Shown here in pieces: positions 45,098 through 53,541 of a stretch of DNA of 64,000 nt. Source of the DNA: Planctomycetota bacterium (GTDB lineage: Bacteria > Planctomycetota > UBA1135 > UBA2386). The notes beneath the pieces are model-generated. The model was given only the letters and a program-made list of their open reading frames with translations. It searched no databases and was not told the DNA's origin. Within the stretch, counting starts at the first letter, position 1, and each line of letters starts with the position of its first letter. The stretch covers positions 76,796 to 140,795 of the forward strand of contig JAHBXX010000007.1 of NCBI GenBank assembly GCA_019636245.1, written 5' to 3'. The translations under genes were made by a program, and so were the position numbers.

Positions 45098-45316
45098 CGG
45101 CGCCGGTGCCATCGGCACAAGGCCGCCGCATTCAAGAAGCCGCGCGGGGCCGCCGATGCACGGGGCGCGCGCCGGCGACCGTCGGGGGGCGGGAACTGGC
45201 GTGGCGCGGACTGTGCGGGATCAGGGGGTCCGCGCCCGGCCGGCTCGAGGGTGGGGGCCCGAGCGCCGGCTGGCGAGAACGCCAACCCCATGGGGGTGGG
45301 GGCCGGCGGTCGGGCG

Positions 45317-45353
45317 CCCGCGGTGCCACGCAACACCGCGGGGCCGCCTTTTT
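45317..45353 (+). terminator. Hairpin plus T-tract, terminator-like
   Basis: Stem CCCGCGGTG (45317-45325) pairs with CACCGCGGG (45334-45342), 9 bp with an 8-nt loop, and TTTTT follows at 45349-45353 after a 6-nt gap. The displaced T-run makes it a non-canonical terminator. It would end transcription from the secreted-protein gene. Confidence 0.35.
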
Positions 45354-45372
45354 CCGCGCCCTGGCCTGAGCC

Positions 45373-45401
45373 TCGACGCCAGCGGCACCCCGCCGTATCA
45401 A
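45373..45401 (+). promoter_or_regulatory. Candidate promoter giving a leaderless mRNA
   Basis: TCGACG (45373-45378), a 17-nt spacer, and TATCAA (45396-45401). The predicted start is about 45408, adjacent to the ATG at 45409. A short CGCCG/CGGCG inverted repeat overlaps the -10. Confidence 0.35.
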
Positions 45402-45408
45402 GGCGGCG

Positions 45409-47664
45409 ATGCGTCGCAGCCAGCTCGCGGTGGCGGGTTTCCTCGGCCTCGTCGCCTGCGCGGCGCCGATCGGGCTGCCGTCCCGGCCGGTCACCGACCT
45501 GCCGTGGGGCGAGGGCCATGCCGACCAGGCCGTGCTCGCCGCCCGGCACCTGGTCGAACAGGGACGGCCGCGGGAGGCCCTGACCGCCGTCGAGGCGGTG
45601 CTGGCCGGGGCCCCGCGGCACGTCGACGGGCAGCGGCTGCGCCAGGACATCCTGCGCGAACGCGGCCGGCGCGGCCTGCTGCTGCACGAGGCGCAGCAGG
45701 CGTTGGCGGCGGAGCCCGGCAGCGCCGAGGCCTGGTACCTGTACGGCCGGATTGCGCTCGGCAGCGAGGCCAAGCTGGCGGCCTTCCGCGCCGCGGTGCT
45801 GCACCGGCCCGCCAGCGTCTGGCCATGGCTCGGGCTCGCGCACACCCTGCGCGTGGCCGAGCCCGGCCGCGCGCACGACATCTACGCGGCGCTGTACGCG
45901 GCCTCGGCCGGGCATCCGCTGGTGGCGATCGCCTACGCCGCGTTGCTGCGCGAGCAGGAGCGCTACCAGGCGGCGATCGACGTCTACGGCCGCCTGCGCA
46001 CCGACCCGCGGGTGCCCGGCGTCGGCGACCTCGGGCTGGCGCAATGCTGGCTCGCGCTCGAACGGCGGGCCGAGGCCTGGACGGCGCTGATGGCGGCCCT
46101 GCGGTCGAGGCCGTTCGACCCCGGCGTGCAGTCGCTGCTGCGCGGGTGGCTGCAGCTGTCCGCGGGCGCCGACCAGGCGGCGCAGGCGTTCGACCTCCTG
46201 CGCGAGGACCCGATCCGGTTTCAGGCGCTGGCCACCGGCGAAGGAGCGCCGTTGCTGGCGGAGCTGCTGCAGCGGGCGCAACAGCCGCAGGCGATCCTGG
46301 CCCTGCTCGAGGCGCTGGGCACCAGCGCGCGCCAGCCGGCGATGCGGCGGCTGCAGCGCCGGCTGCTGCTGGCCGTCGGCGACGTGGGCGGCTTCGTCGC
46401 GCTGCTGCGCCAGGACCTGCCGCGCTGGCTCATCGATGCCGAGCCGAACCGGCTGCGCGGCCGCTGGCTGCGGCTGCTCGACGGCCCTTGGTCGGACGGC
46501 GGGCCGCTGGCGGCGGGGCCCTGCGGCGATCTGGTCGAGGCCCTGCTGCGGGTCGGCTTCCTGATCGAGGCGGAACTGCTCGCCGAGGCGGCGCGGCGCC
46601 GCTGGCCGGAGCAGGCGGCGCCGTTCGCGGCGCAGCGCGACGAGGCGCGGCGCGAACTCGCGTTCGAGGCGGGGGTGCGCCGGGTGCTCTACCGCGGCTA
46701 CGAGGCGCGCGACCCGGCCGGGCTGGACGAGGTCGTGCAGCGGCTGCGCGACCTGTCGCAACGGGTCTTCGGCCGCGACGTGGTCGGACGGCCGACGACG
46801 TTCTCGTTGCCGTGGATCGGCGAGATGCTGGACCCGTTCACCGGCGGGCTCGCGGAGCACTTCGACCGCTACAACCGCCACTTCGTGCTCGGGCGGCGCT
46901 CCGGCGGCACCGCCGAGGGCATGCTGTTGACGCGCCTGTCGCTGCGCGAACTCCCGGCATCGAGCGACCTCGACCTCGCCGGCCGCTGCGCCGAGGTGGT
47001 GGCGATCGACCGCGACGTGCGCGCACTGGCCGGCGTGCTCGGCGGCGACATCGCCGGCGTGGCGCTGCTGAACCACTTCCTGGTCGACTTCGATGCCGTG
47101 CGCGAGTGGGCGCACACCATCGCCGGCCGCCGCCGCACCGCCGCCGAGGACGGCATGGCGCTGCTCGACGACCCGCTGCCGACGGTGCCCGACGACGATC
47201 CGCTCGACGTCGCCTGGCGCCTGTCGCTGCTGGCGCCCGAGCCCGATGCCGGTCTCGAGCCCGCCGTGCTGGACACCATCCGCCAGCACGAACGGCAGCA
47301 CCTCGTCGACTCGTTCCACTTCCTGCCGATCGAGCGCAATCTGTGGCGCAGCCTCGGCCTGCTGCTCGGCTTCGGCCTGTCGCCCTCGGCGATCGAGGCG
47401 GAGATGGAGCGCCGGGCCGAGCTGGCGTCCTTGGCGACGTCGCCGCACACCGAACTGGTGCTCGCCCACATCGCCGACTTCCTCGCCGAGCCCGACGCGG
47501 ATTCGCCGCATCACCACGGCTTCGGCGAACTCGCCCGCCAGCTGGCGGCGGAGCTGCGCGCGCTCGGCGTGCCGGCGGAGCGCGCCGCGCCGAGCCGGTG
47601 GCACCTGGTCGATCGCGACGTCGTGCGGCAGGCGGCCCGGCGGCTGCTCGCCGTGTTGCACTGA
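45409..47664 (+). CDS. TPR lipoprotein with an HExxH motif
   Basis: A 751-residue protein with a lipoprotein signal (GFLGLVACAAP, lipobox Leu14-Val-Ala-Cys17). About residues 40-430 are TPR-like helix pairs (for example AWYLYGRIALGSEAKLAAFRAAVLHRPASVWPWLGLAHTL). The C-terminal region has a metallopeptidase-like HExxH, His627-Glu-Arg-Gln-His631 in IRQHERQHLVDSFHF, followed about 50 residues later by SPHTELVLAHIADFL, which may supply a third ligand. The domain identity is not recognised. The function could be an envelope metallopeptidase or a degenerate one. It starts the group 45409-49681 on the plus strand. Confidence 0.82.
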   Translation: MRRSQLAVAGFLGLVACAAPIGLPSRPVTDLPWGEGHADQAVLAARHLVEQGRPREALTAVEAVLAGAPRHVDGQRLRQDILRERGRRGLLLHEAQQALAAEPGSAEAWYLYGRIALGSEAKLAAFRAAVLHRPASVWPWLGLAHTLRVAEPGRAHDIYAALYAASAGHPLVAIAYAALLREQERYQAAIDVYGRLRTDPRVPGVGDLGLAQCWLALERRAEAWTALMAALRSRPFDPGVQSLLRGWLQLSAGADQAAQAFDLLREDPIRFQALATGEGAPLLAELLQRAQQPQAILALLEALGTSARQPAMRRLQRRLLLAVGDVGGFVALLRQDLPRWLIDAEPNRLRGRWLRLLDGPWSDGGPLAAGPCGDLVEALLRVGFLIEAELLAEAARRRWPEQAAPFAAQRDEARRELAFEAGVRRVLYRGYEARDPAGLDEVVQRLRDLSQRVFGRDVVGRPTTFSLPWIGEMLDPFTGGLAEHFDRYNRHFVLGRRSGGTAEGMLLTRLSLRELPASSDLDLAGRCAEVVAIDRDVRALAGVLGGDIAGVALLNHFLVDFDAVREWAHTIAGRRRTAAEDGMALLDDPLPTVPDDDPLDVAWRLSLLAPEPDAGLEPAVLDTIRQHERQHLVDSFHFLPIERNLWRSLGLLLGFGLSPSAIEAEMERRAELASLATSPHTELVLAHIADFLAEPDADSPHHHGFGELARQLAAELRALGVPAERAAPSRWHLVDRDVVRQAARRLLAVLH

Positions 47665-47689
47665 CGGGGGCCGGGTGCCGCCGCGAGCC

Positions 47690-47718
47690 TCGCCGTGTGC
47701 GGCGGCCCCGGCTATCGT
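47690..47718 (+). promoter_or_regulatory. Weak candidate promoter before the 47788 gene
   Basis: TCGCCG (47690-47695), a 17-nt spacer, and TATCGT (47713-47718), with a leader of about 63 nt. The -35 is poor. Confidence 0.22.
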
Positions 47719-47787
47719 GGATGGTGGGGCGGCGCTGCCATCGGCCGACCCCGACGCCTGCCGGCGGAACCGGCCCGGAGAACGACG

Positions 47788-48570
47788 ATGACCAACCAAC
47801 TGCCGTGCGCAACGTTCCTCTCGCTCGTGCTGACCTCGGCCGGGCTGGCGCAGGACCCGGCGCCGCCCAAGGGACCCGACAAGGAGGTGGCGGAGAAGAT
47901 CGCCGAGCTGAACGAGGTCGTGCAGGATCGCAAGCAGGCGCGCGACGAGGAGGGGTTGCCGCTGATCGACGCGCTGCACACCAAGCGTCAGGCTGGCGTC
48001 GATCCCAAGGACGCGGCGGCGATCGTCAAGGCCTTCGCCGACGTGCTCAACAAGGGCAAGCTGCGGCCGGTCGGCCGCACGGCCCTCTACAACGGCGCGG
48101 CGATGGCCCTGGGCTACTGCGGCGAGGACGGCGCGAAGGTGCTGAAGGCCGCCTACAGCGGCAAGCGCTTCCCGGAGAAGCCGGACTGGGTGCCGCTGCG
48201 CGAGAACCTGCTGCGCAACCTCGGGCGCACCAAGGACGAGTCGATGGTGAAGTACCTGTGCAACGAGGCCCGGCGGCAGCCGGAGGCAGCGCTGCAGGCG
48301 GCGGCCGGCGAGGCGCTCGGCAACTTCGACGAGTCGAGCGAGGCGATCCGCAAGGAGATCGTCAGCGACCTGCTGATCCGCTATGGCGAACTGGCCGAGC
48401 TGGCGTCGCAGACGAACGCCAACAACGTCGAGGTGCAGAACGCACAGGACCGCCTGAACACGATCGCCGAGAAGTGGAACGGCACGCTGGCCAAGCTGAC
48501 GCGACAGAACTTCACCACGCTCCGCGAGTGGCAGGCCTGGCACAACAAGCACCGCAACCAGCCGTGGTGA
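47788..48570 (+). CDS. Secreted helical-repeat protein
   Basis: A 260-residue exported protein with signal peptide CATFLSLVLTSAGLAQ (cleavage after AQ). The mature part has HEAT-like helix pairs (GRTALYNGAAMALGYCG, VPLRENLLRNLGRTKDESMVKYLC, ALQAAAGEALGNF) and a C-terminal helix containing WNGTLAKLTRQNF. The ATG follows GGAG at 7-nt spacing. No enzymatic motif is seen. It precedes a membrane protein gene 52 nt downstream on the same strand. Confidence 0.75.
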   Translation: MTNQLPCATFLSLVLTSAGLAQDPAPPKGPDKEVAEKIAELNEVVQDRKQARDEEGLPLIDALHTKRQAGVDPKDAAAIVKAFADVLNKGKLRPVGRTALYNGAAMALGYCGEDGAKVLKAAYSGKRFPEKPDWVPLRENLLRNLGRTKDESMVKYLCNEARRQPEAALQAAAGEALGNFDESSEAIRKEIVSDLLIRYGELAELASQTNANNVEVQNAQDRLNTIAEKWNGTLAKLTRQNFTTLREWQAWHNKHRNQPW

Positions 48571-48622
48571 ACGCCGACGGCCCGGGAAGCCCGCCGGCCG
48601 CCGCACCGTCCCTGCCGCCCGC

Positions 48623-49681
48623 ATGGTCCTCCGGCGCCTGATCCTGGTGACCCTGGCGGCCGCCGCCCTGGCCTGGCACCTCGTCGAGACCCACCGGCTC
48701 GCCGAACTCGCGGGCGGTTTCGAGGTCGAGGCGCGGCGCGCCCGCGGCGCGACCGCCGCGGCCGAAGCGGCGCACGCGGAGGCGACGCGGCAGTCGTCGC
48801 GGCTCACGGCCGAGCTGCTGGTCGCGACCGAGCGACTGCAGGTGCTGGGCGCGGCGATCGAGGAGCGCCGGGCGGCGCAGGAGCGCGCCGCCGCGGCCGC
48901 TGCCGCGGCCGCCGCCCGGGCGCTGGAGCCGATGCCCGTGGGCGTTCGGCTGTGCCTGCAGGCGCTGCACGAGTGCCTGCGCGACGAGGGGTTCTCGGCG
49001 CAACGCTTCCTGGGCGCCCGGTCGCTCGACGACGAGGGCCTGCACGAGGTCGAACTGCTCGACCTGCACGCCGACGGCCTCGGCGCGACCTTCGTCCGGG
49101 CCGGGCGCATGGTGGCGACCCTGGACCGCGCCCTGGGCCGGCTCGAACTGCGCTTCTTCGACGGCGAGCGCGTGGCGGCCGGCGAACGCACGGTGTTGCC
49201 CGACGATGGCTGGGCGCTGGTGTTCGCGCCCGTCGACGCCCTCGCCATCGAACGGCGGCTGCCCTTCCTGGTCCGCGCCGTCGGCGAGCCGGTCGACGTC
49301 CGCCCGGCGGCGCCGACGGACGTCGATCCGCTGACCCGCCGCCGGTGGCTGGAGCGCTTCGACCTGTTGCTGGCGGCAGCTGGTGGCGACCTCGGACTGC
49401 AGGTCGCCCGGTTCCGCGGCATGGCGGACGGTTGGTTCCTGGATGCGGAACTCATCGGCACCGACGACCGCCGGCACGTCGTGGCGATGGCCTCGTGCAA
49501 GCGGCTCGCCGTCGAGGTCGATGCCGGCGCGGGCGTCGTGTCGCTGCTGCTGCGCGAGGGCAGCTTGCGTCGCGGCGGGGTCGACTCCACGATCACCGGC
49601 GAGGGCTATCGCATGCTGCTCCCCCGCATCACGCCGCGGCAGGCGTCCGACACCATGCTCGGCATGGTGCTCACCCGGTGA
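48623..49681 (+). CDS. Membrane-anchored coiled-coil protein of unknown function
   Basis: A 352-residue protein. A single N-terminal membrane segment (RLILVTLAAAALAWHLVET) is followed by an Ala/Arg/Glu-rich coiled coil (about 30-100) with an uninterrupted alanine run near 90-98, then a soluble domain of about 240 residues (EVELLDLHADGLGATFVRAG, LGRLELRFFDGERVAAGER). The tail, [11 protein letters not shown], ends as the ispA GTG begins, overlapping by four bases. No known family is evident. The coupling to isoprenoid genes may be incidental. Confidence 0.72.
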   Translation: MVLRRLILVTLAAAALAWHLVETHRLAELAGGFEVEARRARGATAAAEAAHAEATRQSSRLTAELLVATERLQVLGAAIEERRAAQERAAAAAAAAAARALEPMPVGVRLCLQALHECLRDEGFSAQRFLGARSLDDEGLHEVELLDLHADGLGATFVRAGRMVATLDRALGRLELRFFDGERVAAGERTVLPDDGWALVFAPVDALAIERRLPFLVRAVGEPVDVRPAAPTDVDPLTRRRWLERFDLLLAAAGGDLGLQVARFRGMADGWFLDAELIGTDDRRHVVAMASCKRLAVEVDAGAGVVSLLLREGSLRRGGVDSTITGEGYRMLLPRITPRQASDTMLGMVLTR

Positions 49682-50616
49682 GCGCCGCCGGCAGCCAGGG
49701 TCCGTTCGCGACCTTCTGCGGCGCCTGGGGGCCGGCCGTGGAGGCCGCGTTGCGCGACCTGCTGCCGCCGGTCACGGCCGCGCCGGCGCGGCTGCACGAG
49801 GCGATGCACTACGCGCTGTTCCCGGGCGGCAAGCGGCTGCGGCCGATGCTCGTGCTGCTCGGCTGCCGCGCCGCTGGCGGCGATCCGGGCGCGGCGCTGC
49901 GGGCGGCGGCGGCCGTCGAGTGCCTGCACACCTACAGCCTGGTGCACGACGACCTGCCGTGCATGGACGACGACGACCTGCGCCGCGGCCGGCCCACCTG
50001 CCACAAGGTCTACGGCGACGCGCTGGCGCTGCTGGCGGGCGACGCGCTGCTGACGCTGGCGTTCGAGGGGGTGGCCAGCGCCGGCGTCGACGCGGTGGCC
50101 GAACTGGCGCGCGCCGCCGGCAGCCTCGGCATGGTCGGCGGCCAGGTCGAGGACCTCGCCGTCGAAGGCGACGCCCGGCTGCACAGCCTGGAGCGCGTGC
50201 AGTGGATCCACGACCGCAAGACCGGCGCCCTGATCACCGCGTCGCTGGTGGTCGGCGCGCGGGCGGCGGGCGGCAGCCCGCCGGCCGGGCTGCTCGAGCT
50301 GCTGCGGGCCTACGGCGAACGGCTGGGGCGCGCGTTCCAGATCGCCGACGACTGCCTCGACCTCACCGGCACCGCGGTGGAGCTGGGCAAGAACCCCCTC
50401 GCCGACGTGGCGCTCGGCAAGCTGACCTGGCCGGCGATGGTCGGCCTCGAACGCAGCCTTGGCACGGCCCGGGCGCTGGCGGACGAAGCGGTGGCGCTGG
50501 CGGCGCCGATCACGGCGTCGACGCTGGCCTGGCGGGGGGAACCGGGCCCCGCTCTGGACGCCACCCGGCGCCTGCTGCAAGATGCCGCCCGTTATGCCGT
50601 CGAGCGGCGCCGCTGA
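49678..50616 (+). CDS. ispA: Farnesyl/geranylgeranyl-type diphosphate synthase
   Basis: A 312-residue short-chain trans-prenyltransferase condensing isopentenyl diphosphate with allylic partners. The first aspartate-rich motif has the two-residue insertion ([15 protein letters not shown]) that distinguishes IspA-type enzymes from the long-chain synthase at 15.8 kb. [19 protein letters not shown], and the second motif [12 protein letters not shown] are in order. The GTG start overlaps the preceding gene. dxs follows, so this is the usual ispA-dxs arrangement of the non-mevalonate pathway. Confidence 0.93.
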   Translation: MSAAGSQGPFATFCGAWGPAVEAALRDLLPPVTAAPARLHEAMHYALFPGGKRLRPMLVLLGCRAAGGDPGAALRAAAAVECLHTYSLVHDDLPCMDDDDLRRGRPTCHKVYGDALALLAGDALLTLAFEGVASAGVDAVAELARAAGSLGMVGGQVEDLAVEGDARLHSLERVQWIHDRKTGALITASLVVGARAAGGSPPAGLLELLRAYGERLGRAFQIADDCLDLTGTAVELGKNPLADVALGKLTWPAMVGLERSLGTARALADEAVALAAPITASTLAWRGEPGPALDATRRLLQDAARYAVERRR

Positions 50617-50674
50617 GCCCAGCAGGGGCGGCCTCGAGGCACTGCCTTCCGATCGTTTGCCGCGGAGCCGGCCT

Positions 50675-52627
50675 TTGGACCAGACCTCGCCCACCCCTCT
50701 CTTCGACCGGGTCGACAACCCCGACGATCTGAAGCAGATCCCGCGCGAACAACTGCCGGCCCTGTGTGCGGAGTTGCGCAAGGTCGTGCTCGACACCGTC
50801 AGCGTGACCGGCGGCCACCTCGGCTCCGGCATGGGGGTCGTCGAGCTGACCGTGGCCCTGCACTACCTGTTCGACTTCAAGGACGACCGCCTGGTCTGGG
50901 ACGTCGGCCACCAGTGCTACCCGCACAAGCTCCTGACCGGGCGCAAGGCGAGGTTCCACACGCTGCGGCAGAAGGGCGGCCTGAGCGGCTTCTCGAACAA
51001 GTGGGAGTCGCCCTACGACGTCTACCTGATGGGTCACGCCGGCACCGCGGCCTCGGCAGCGCTCGGCATCGCCATGGGCGACCGCATGCAGGGTCGCAAG
51101 CGCCATTCGGTCGCCGTCGTCGGCGACGCGGCGATGGGCTGCGGCGTGGCCTTCGAAGCCCTGAACCACGCCGGCTCGCTCGAGCACGATCGCCTGCTGG
51201 TGATCCTCAACGACAACCGGTGGTCGATCGCCAAGACGGTCGGCGCGCTGTCGCGGCACCTCAACAAGCTGCGCTCCGGCCAGTTCTACAACCGCGCCAA
51301 GGACACGCTGCACAACCTGATCCAGGCGATTCCGGTGGTCGGCAAGGACCTCGACGCGCGGCTTGGCGACACGGTCGAGATGCTGAAGAACATGGTGGCG
51401 CCAGGCCACCTGTTCGAGGAGCTCGGTTTCCGCTACTTCGGCCCGATCGACGGCCACAACATCGACGAGCTGCTCGATGCGCTGGCGAACGTGCAGAAGC
51501 TCGACGGCGTGGTGCTGCTGCACGTGATGACCGAGAAGGGCAAGGGCGTGCCGGGCAGCGAGGAGCGCTACGACCGGGCGCACGCGGCCAAGCCGCAGCC
51601 GCGCAAGAAGCCGGAGAAGGTGCCGGTGGAGCCGTGCGTGCTGCAACCGGTCGTGCCGTTGGTGAAGGCCGGCCGGTCGTGGACCGAGTGGTTCGGCGAA
51701 GGCATGCAGCTGCTGGCCGAGGCCGATCCGCGCGTGATCGCGATCACCGCGGCGATGCCGGACGGCACCGGCCTGATGGAGTTCCGCGACCGGTTCCCGG
51801 AGCGGTTCGTCGACGCCGGCATCGCCGAGCAGCATGCGGTCGCCTTGGCGTCCGGCATGGCGACCAGCGGCATGCGGCCGATCTGCGCGATCTACTCGAC
51901 GTTCCTGCAGCGCGGCTACGACCAGGTGTTCCAGGAAGTGGTGCTGCAGAAGCTGCCGGTCGTGTTCGCGATGGATCGCGCCGGCCTCGTCGGGGAGGAC
52001 GGCGCCACGCACAACGGCCTCTACGACCTGGCCTACCTGCGGTGCCTGCCGGGCATCGTGCTGATGGCGCCCAAGGACGGCCCCGAACTGCACGAGATGC
52101 TGCGGTTGTCGCTGGCGCTGCCCGGCCCGAGCGGGATCCGCTACGCGCGCGGCAACGCGCCGAGCCAGACCGACCTCGTCGGCTGGCACGGCCGCCACCA
52201 GCCGGTCGAGGTCGGCCGCATGGAAGTGCTGCGCGAGGGGCCGGATGGCGCCGTGCTCGCCTACGGCCACATGGTGCAGACGGCGCTCGAGGCCGCCGCG
52301 CTGCTCGACCGCCGGGGCGTGCACATCGAGGTCGTCAACGCCCGCTTCTGCAAGCCGCTCGACGAGCAGGGCGTGCTCGCGCTCTGCGACCGCCACGATC
52401 GCGTCGTCACGCTGGAGGACCACGCGCAGGTCGGGGGCTTCGGCAGCGCGGTGCTGGAGTGCATCGCGGCCCACGGTCCGGTGCGGGCCCACGTGCAGGT
52501 CATGGGGGTGCCCGACGATCTGCTCGAGCACATGAGCCGCAACCAGGTCCTGGAGCACTGCGGCCTCACCGCGGCCCACGTCGCCGAGCGTTTCCTGGCG
52601 GCCAAGGACGCCCCGCTGGTGCGGTGA
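50675..52627 (+). CDS. dxs: 1-deoxy-D-xylulose-5-phosphate synthase, divergent
   Basis: The first enzyme of the non-mevalonate isoprenoid pathway, condensing pyruvate with glyceraldehyde-3-phosphate, 650 residues (normal ~630). The opening LFDRVDNPDDLKQIPREQL and VWDVGHQCYPHKLLTGRK are typical. The thiamine motif normally starting GDG reads GDAAMGCG, with Ala in place of the second Gly. The catalytic-region EQHAVALASGMA and DRAGLVGEDGATHNGLYDL are intact. Start is the TTG at 50675 behind GGAG (50664-50667). An ATG at 50594 would overlap ispA. It is divergent compared with E. coli Dxs and sits between ispA and nadK. Confidence 0.9.
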   Translation: MDQTSPTPLFDRVDNPDDLKQIPREQLPALCAELRKVVLDTVSVTGGHLGSGMGVVELTVALHYLFDFKDDRLVWDVGHQCYPHKLLTGRKARFHTLRQKGGLSGFSNKWESPYDVYLMGHAGTAASAALGIAMGDRMQGRKRHSVAVVGDAAMGCGVAFEALNHAGSLEHDRLLVILNDNRWSIAKTVGALSRHLNKLRSGQFYNRAKDTLHNLIQAIPVVGKDLDARLGDTVEMLKNMVAPGHLFEELGFRYFGPIDGHNIDELLDALANVQKLDGVVLLHVMTEKGKGVPGSEERYDRAHAAKPQPRKKPEKVPVEPCVLQPVVPLVKAGRSWTEWFGEGMQLLAEADPRVIAITAAMPDGTGLMEFRDRFPERFVDAGIAEQHAVALASGMATSGMRPICAIYSTFLQRGYDQVFQEVVLQKLPVVFAMDRAGLVGEDGATHNGLYDLAYLRCLPGIVLMAPKDGPELHEMLRLSLALPGPSGIRYARGNAPSQTDLVGWHGRHQPVEVGRMEVLREGPDGAVLAYGHMVQTALEAAALLDRRGVHIEVVNARFCKPLDEQGVLALCDRHDRVVTLEDHAQVGGFGSAVLECIAAHGPVRAHVQVMGVPDDLLEHMSRNQVLEHCGLTAAHVAERFLAAKDAPLVR

Positions 52628-52630
52628 CGG

Positions 52631-53494
52631 ATGTCCCCCCGTGCCGTGCGGCACCTCCTGCTGGTCGGTGACGCCCGCAAGGGCGGCAGCGAGGAACTCG
52701 TGGCCCGGCATGCCGAGTGGCTGCGCCGCCGCGGGGTCGAGGTCGAGGTCCGCGTCGACCGGGAGGAGGCGTTGCAGCACGACGGCGCCGAGGCGGTCGT
52801 CGTGTGGGGCGGCGACGGCTCCCTCCTGTCGGCGGCTCGCCGCATGGGGGATCGGCAGCTGCCGACGCTCGGCATCAACCGCGGCCGGCTCGGGTTCCTG
52901 ACCGCGTTCGAGGACGAACAGTCCGAGCAGGCGCTGGCGCTGTTGCTGGCGGGCCGGCTGGTCGAGGAGGCGCGGCTCATGTTCCGCTGCACGATCACGA
53001 CCGACGACGCGCCGCCGGTCGAGGTGCTCGGCCTCAACGACGTCGTCGCCAGCCGGGCCGGTGCCGGCGGGATGATCATCGTGCGGGTGCGGCGCGGCGG
53101 GGCCGAGCTCGGCACCTACCGCGGCGACGGCGTGATCGCCGCGACGGCGATCGGCTCGACCGCCTACTCGATGGCCGCCGGCGGGCCGGTGGTGGCGCCG
53201 GACCTCGACGCGCTGGTGCTGACGCCGCTGGCGTCGCACTCGCTGAGCGCGCGGCCGCTCGTGCTGCCGGTGGGCGACGGTATCGAGATCGAGGTGGTGG
53301 AGGTAGGCGACCCCCCGCACGCCTACTGCATCGTCGACGGCCAGGTGCAGACGCGGGTCGGCGTGGGAACGCGCATCGCGCTGCGGCCGGCGCCGATCCG
53401 CTTCCGGCACCTGCTGCAGAGCCGGGAGCAGTTCTTCCAGGTGCTGGTCGCGAAGTTCGGTTTCGCCGGCATGGCGAAGGCGCGCGGCGGCTGA
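52631..53494 (+). CDS. nadK: NAD kinase
   Basis: Phosphorylates NAD to NADP, 287 residues. The GGDGS motif (Gly60-Gly-Asp-Gly-Ser64) in VVWGGDGSLLSAAR, LGINRGRLGFL, the second motif LNDVV (NE/D box), and the IGSTAYSMAAGGP segment are all present. The order of conserved motifs matches the family. It begins three bases after the dxs stop, so dxs-nadK probably share a transcript. NADPH is needed by the downstream step of the pathway (Dxr), which gives the pairing metabolic sense, though dxr is not in the window. Confidence 0.95.
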   Translation: MSPRAVRHLLLVGDARKGGSEELVARHAEWLRRRGVEVEVRVDREEALQHDGAEAVVVWGGDGSLLSAARRMGDRQLPTLGINRGRLGFLTAFEDEQSEQALALLLAGRLVEEARLMFRCTITTDDAPPVEVLGLNDVVASRAGAGGMIIVRVRRGGAELGTYRGDGVIAATAIGSTAYSMAAGGPVVAPDLDALVLTPLASHSLSARPLVLPVGDGIEIEVVEVGDPPHAYCIVDGQVQTRVGVGTRIALRPAPIRFRHLLQSREQFFQVLVAKFGFAGMAKARGG

Positions 53495-53519
53495 CGGCTC
53501 CGGCCACGGTCGGGAGCCG
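53495..53519. terminator. Hairpin between convergent nadK and helicase genes
   Basis: CGGCTCC (53495-53501) pairs with GGAGCCG (53513-53519), 7 bp with an 11-nt loop, one base after the nadK stop. It may serve either strand. No U-tract. Confidence 0.4.
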
Positions 53520-53541
53520 GGCGCGGTCGCGCGAGCCGCCG

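Larger units (their letters stand above)
45098..45408. repeat. 311-nt gene-free region rich in inverted repeats
   Basis: No credible gene is seen here. The region holds a 9-bp inverted repeat with a 16-nt loop (arms GGCGCGGAC at 45203-45211 and GTCCGCGCC at 45228-45236), a smaller TGGCG/CGCCA pair, and a 9-bp hairpin followed at a distance by five T residues (listed separately). A candidate promoter lies at its right end. It is the largest gene-free stretch in the window. Confidence 0.55.
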
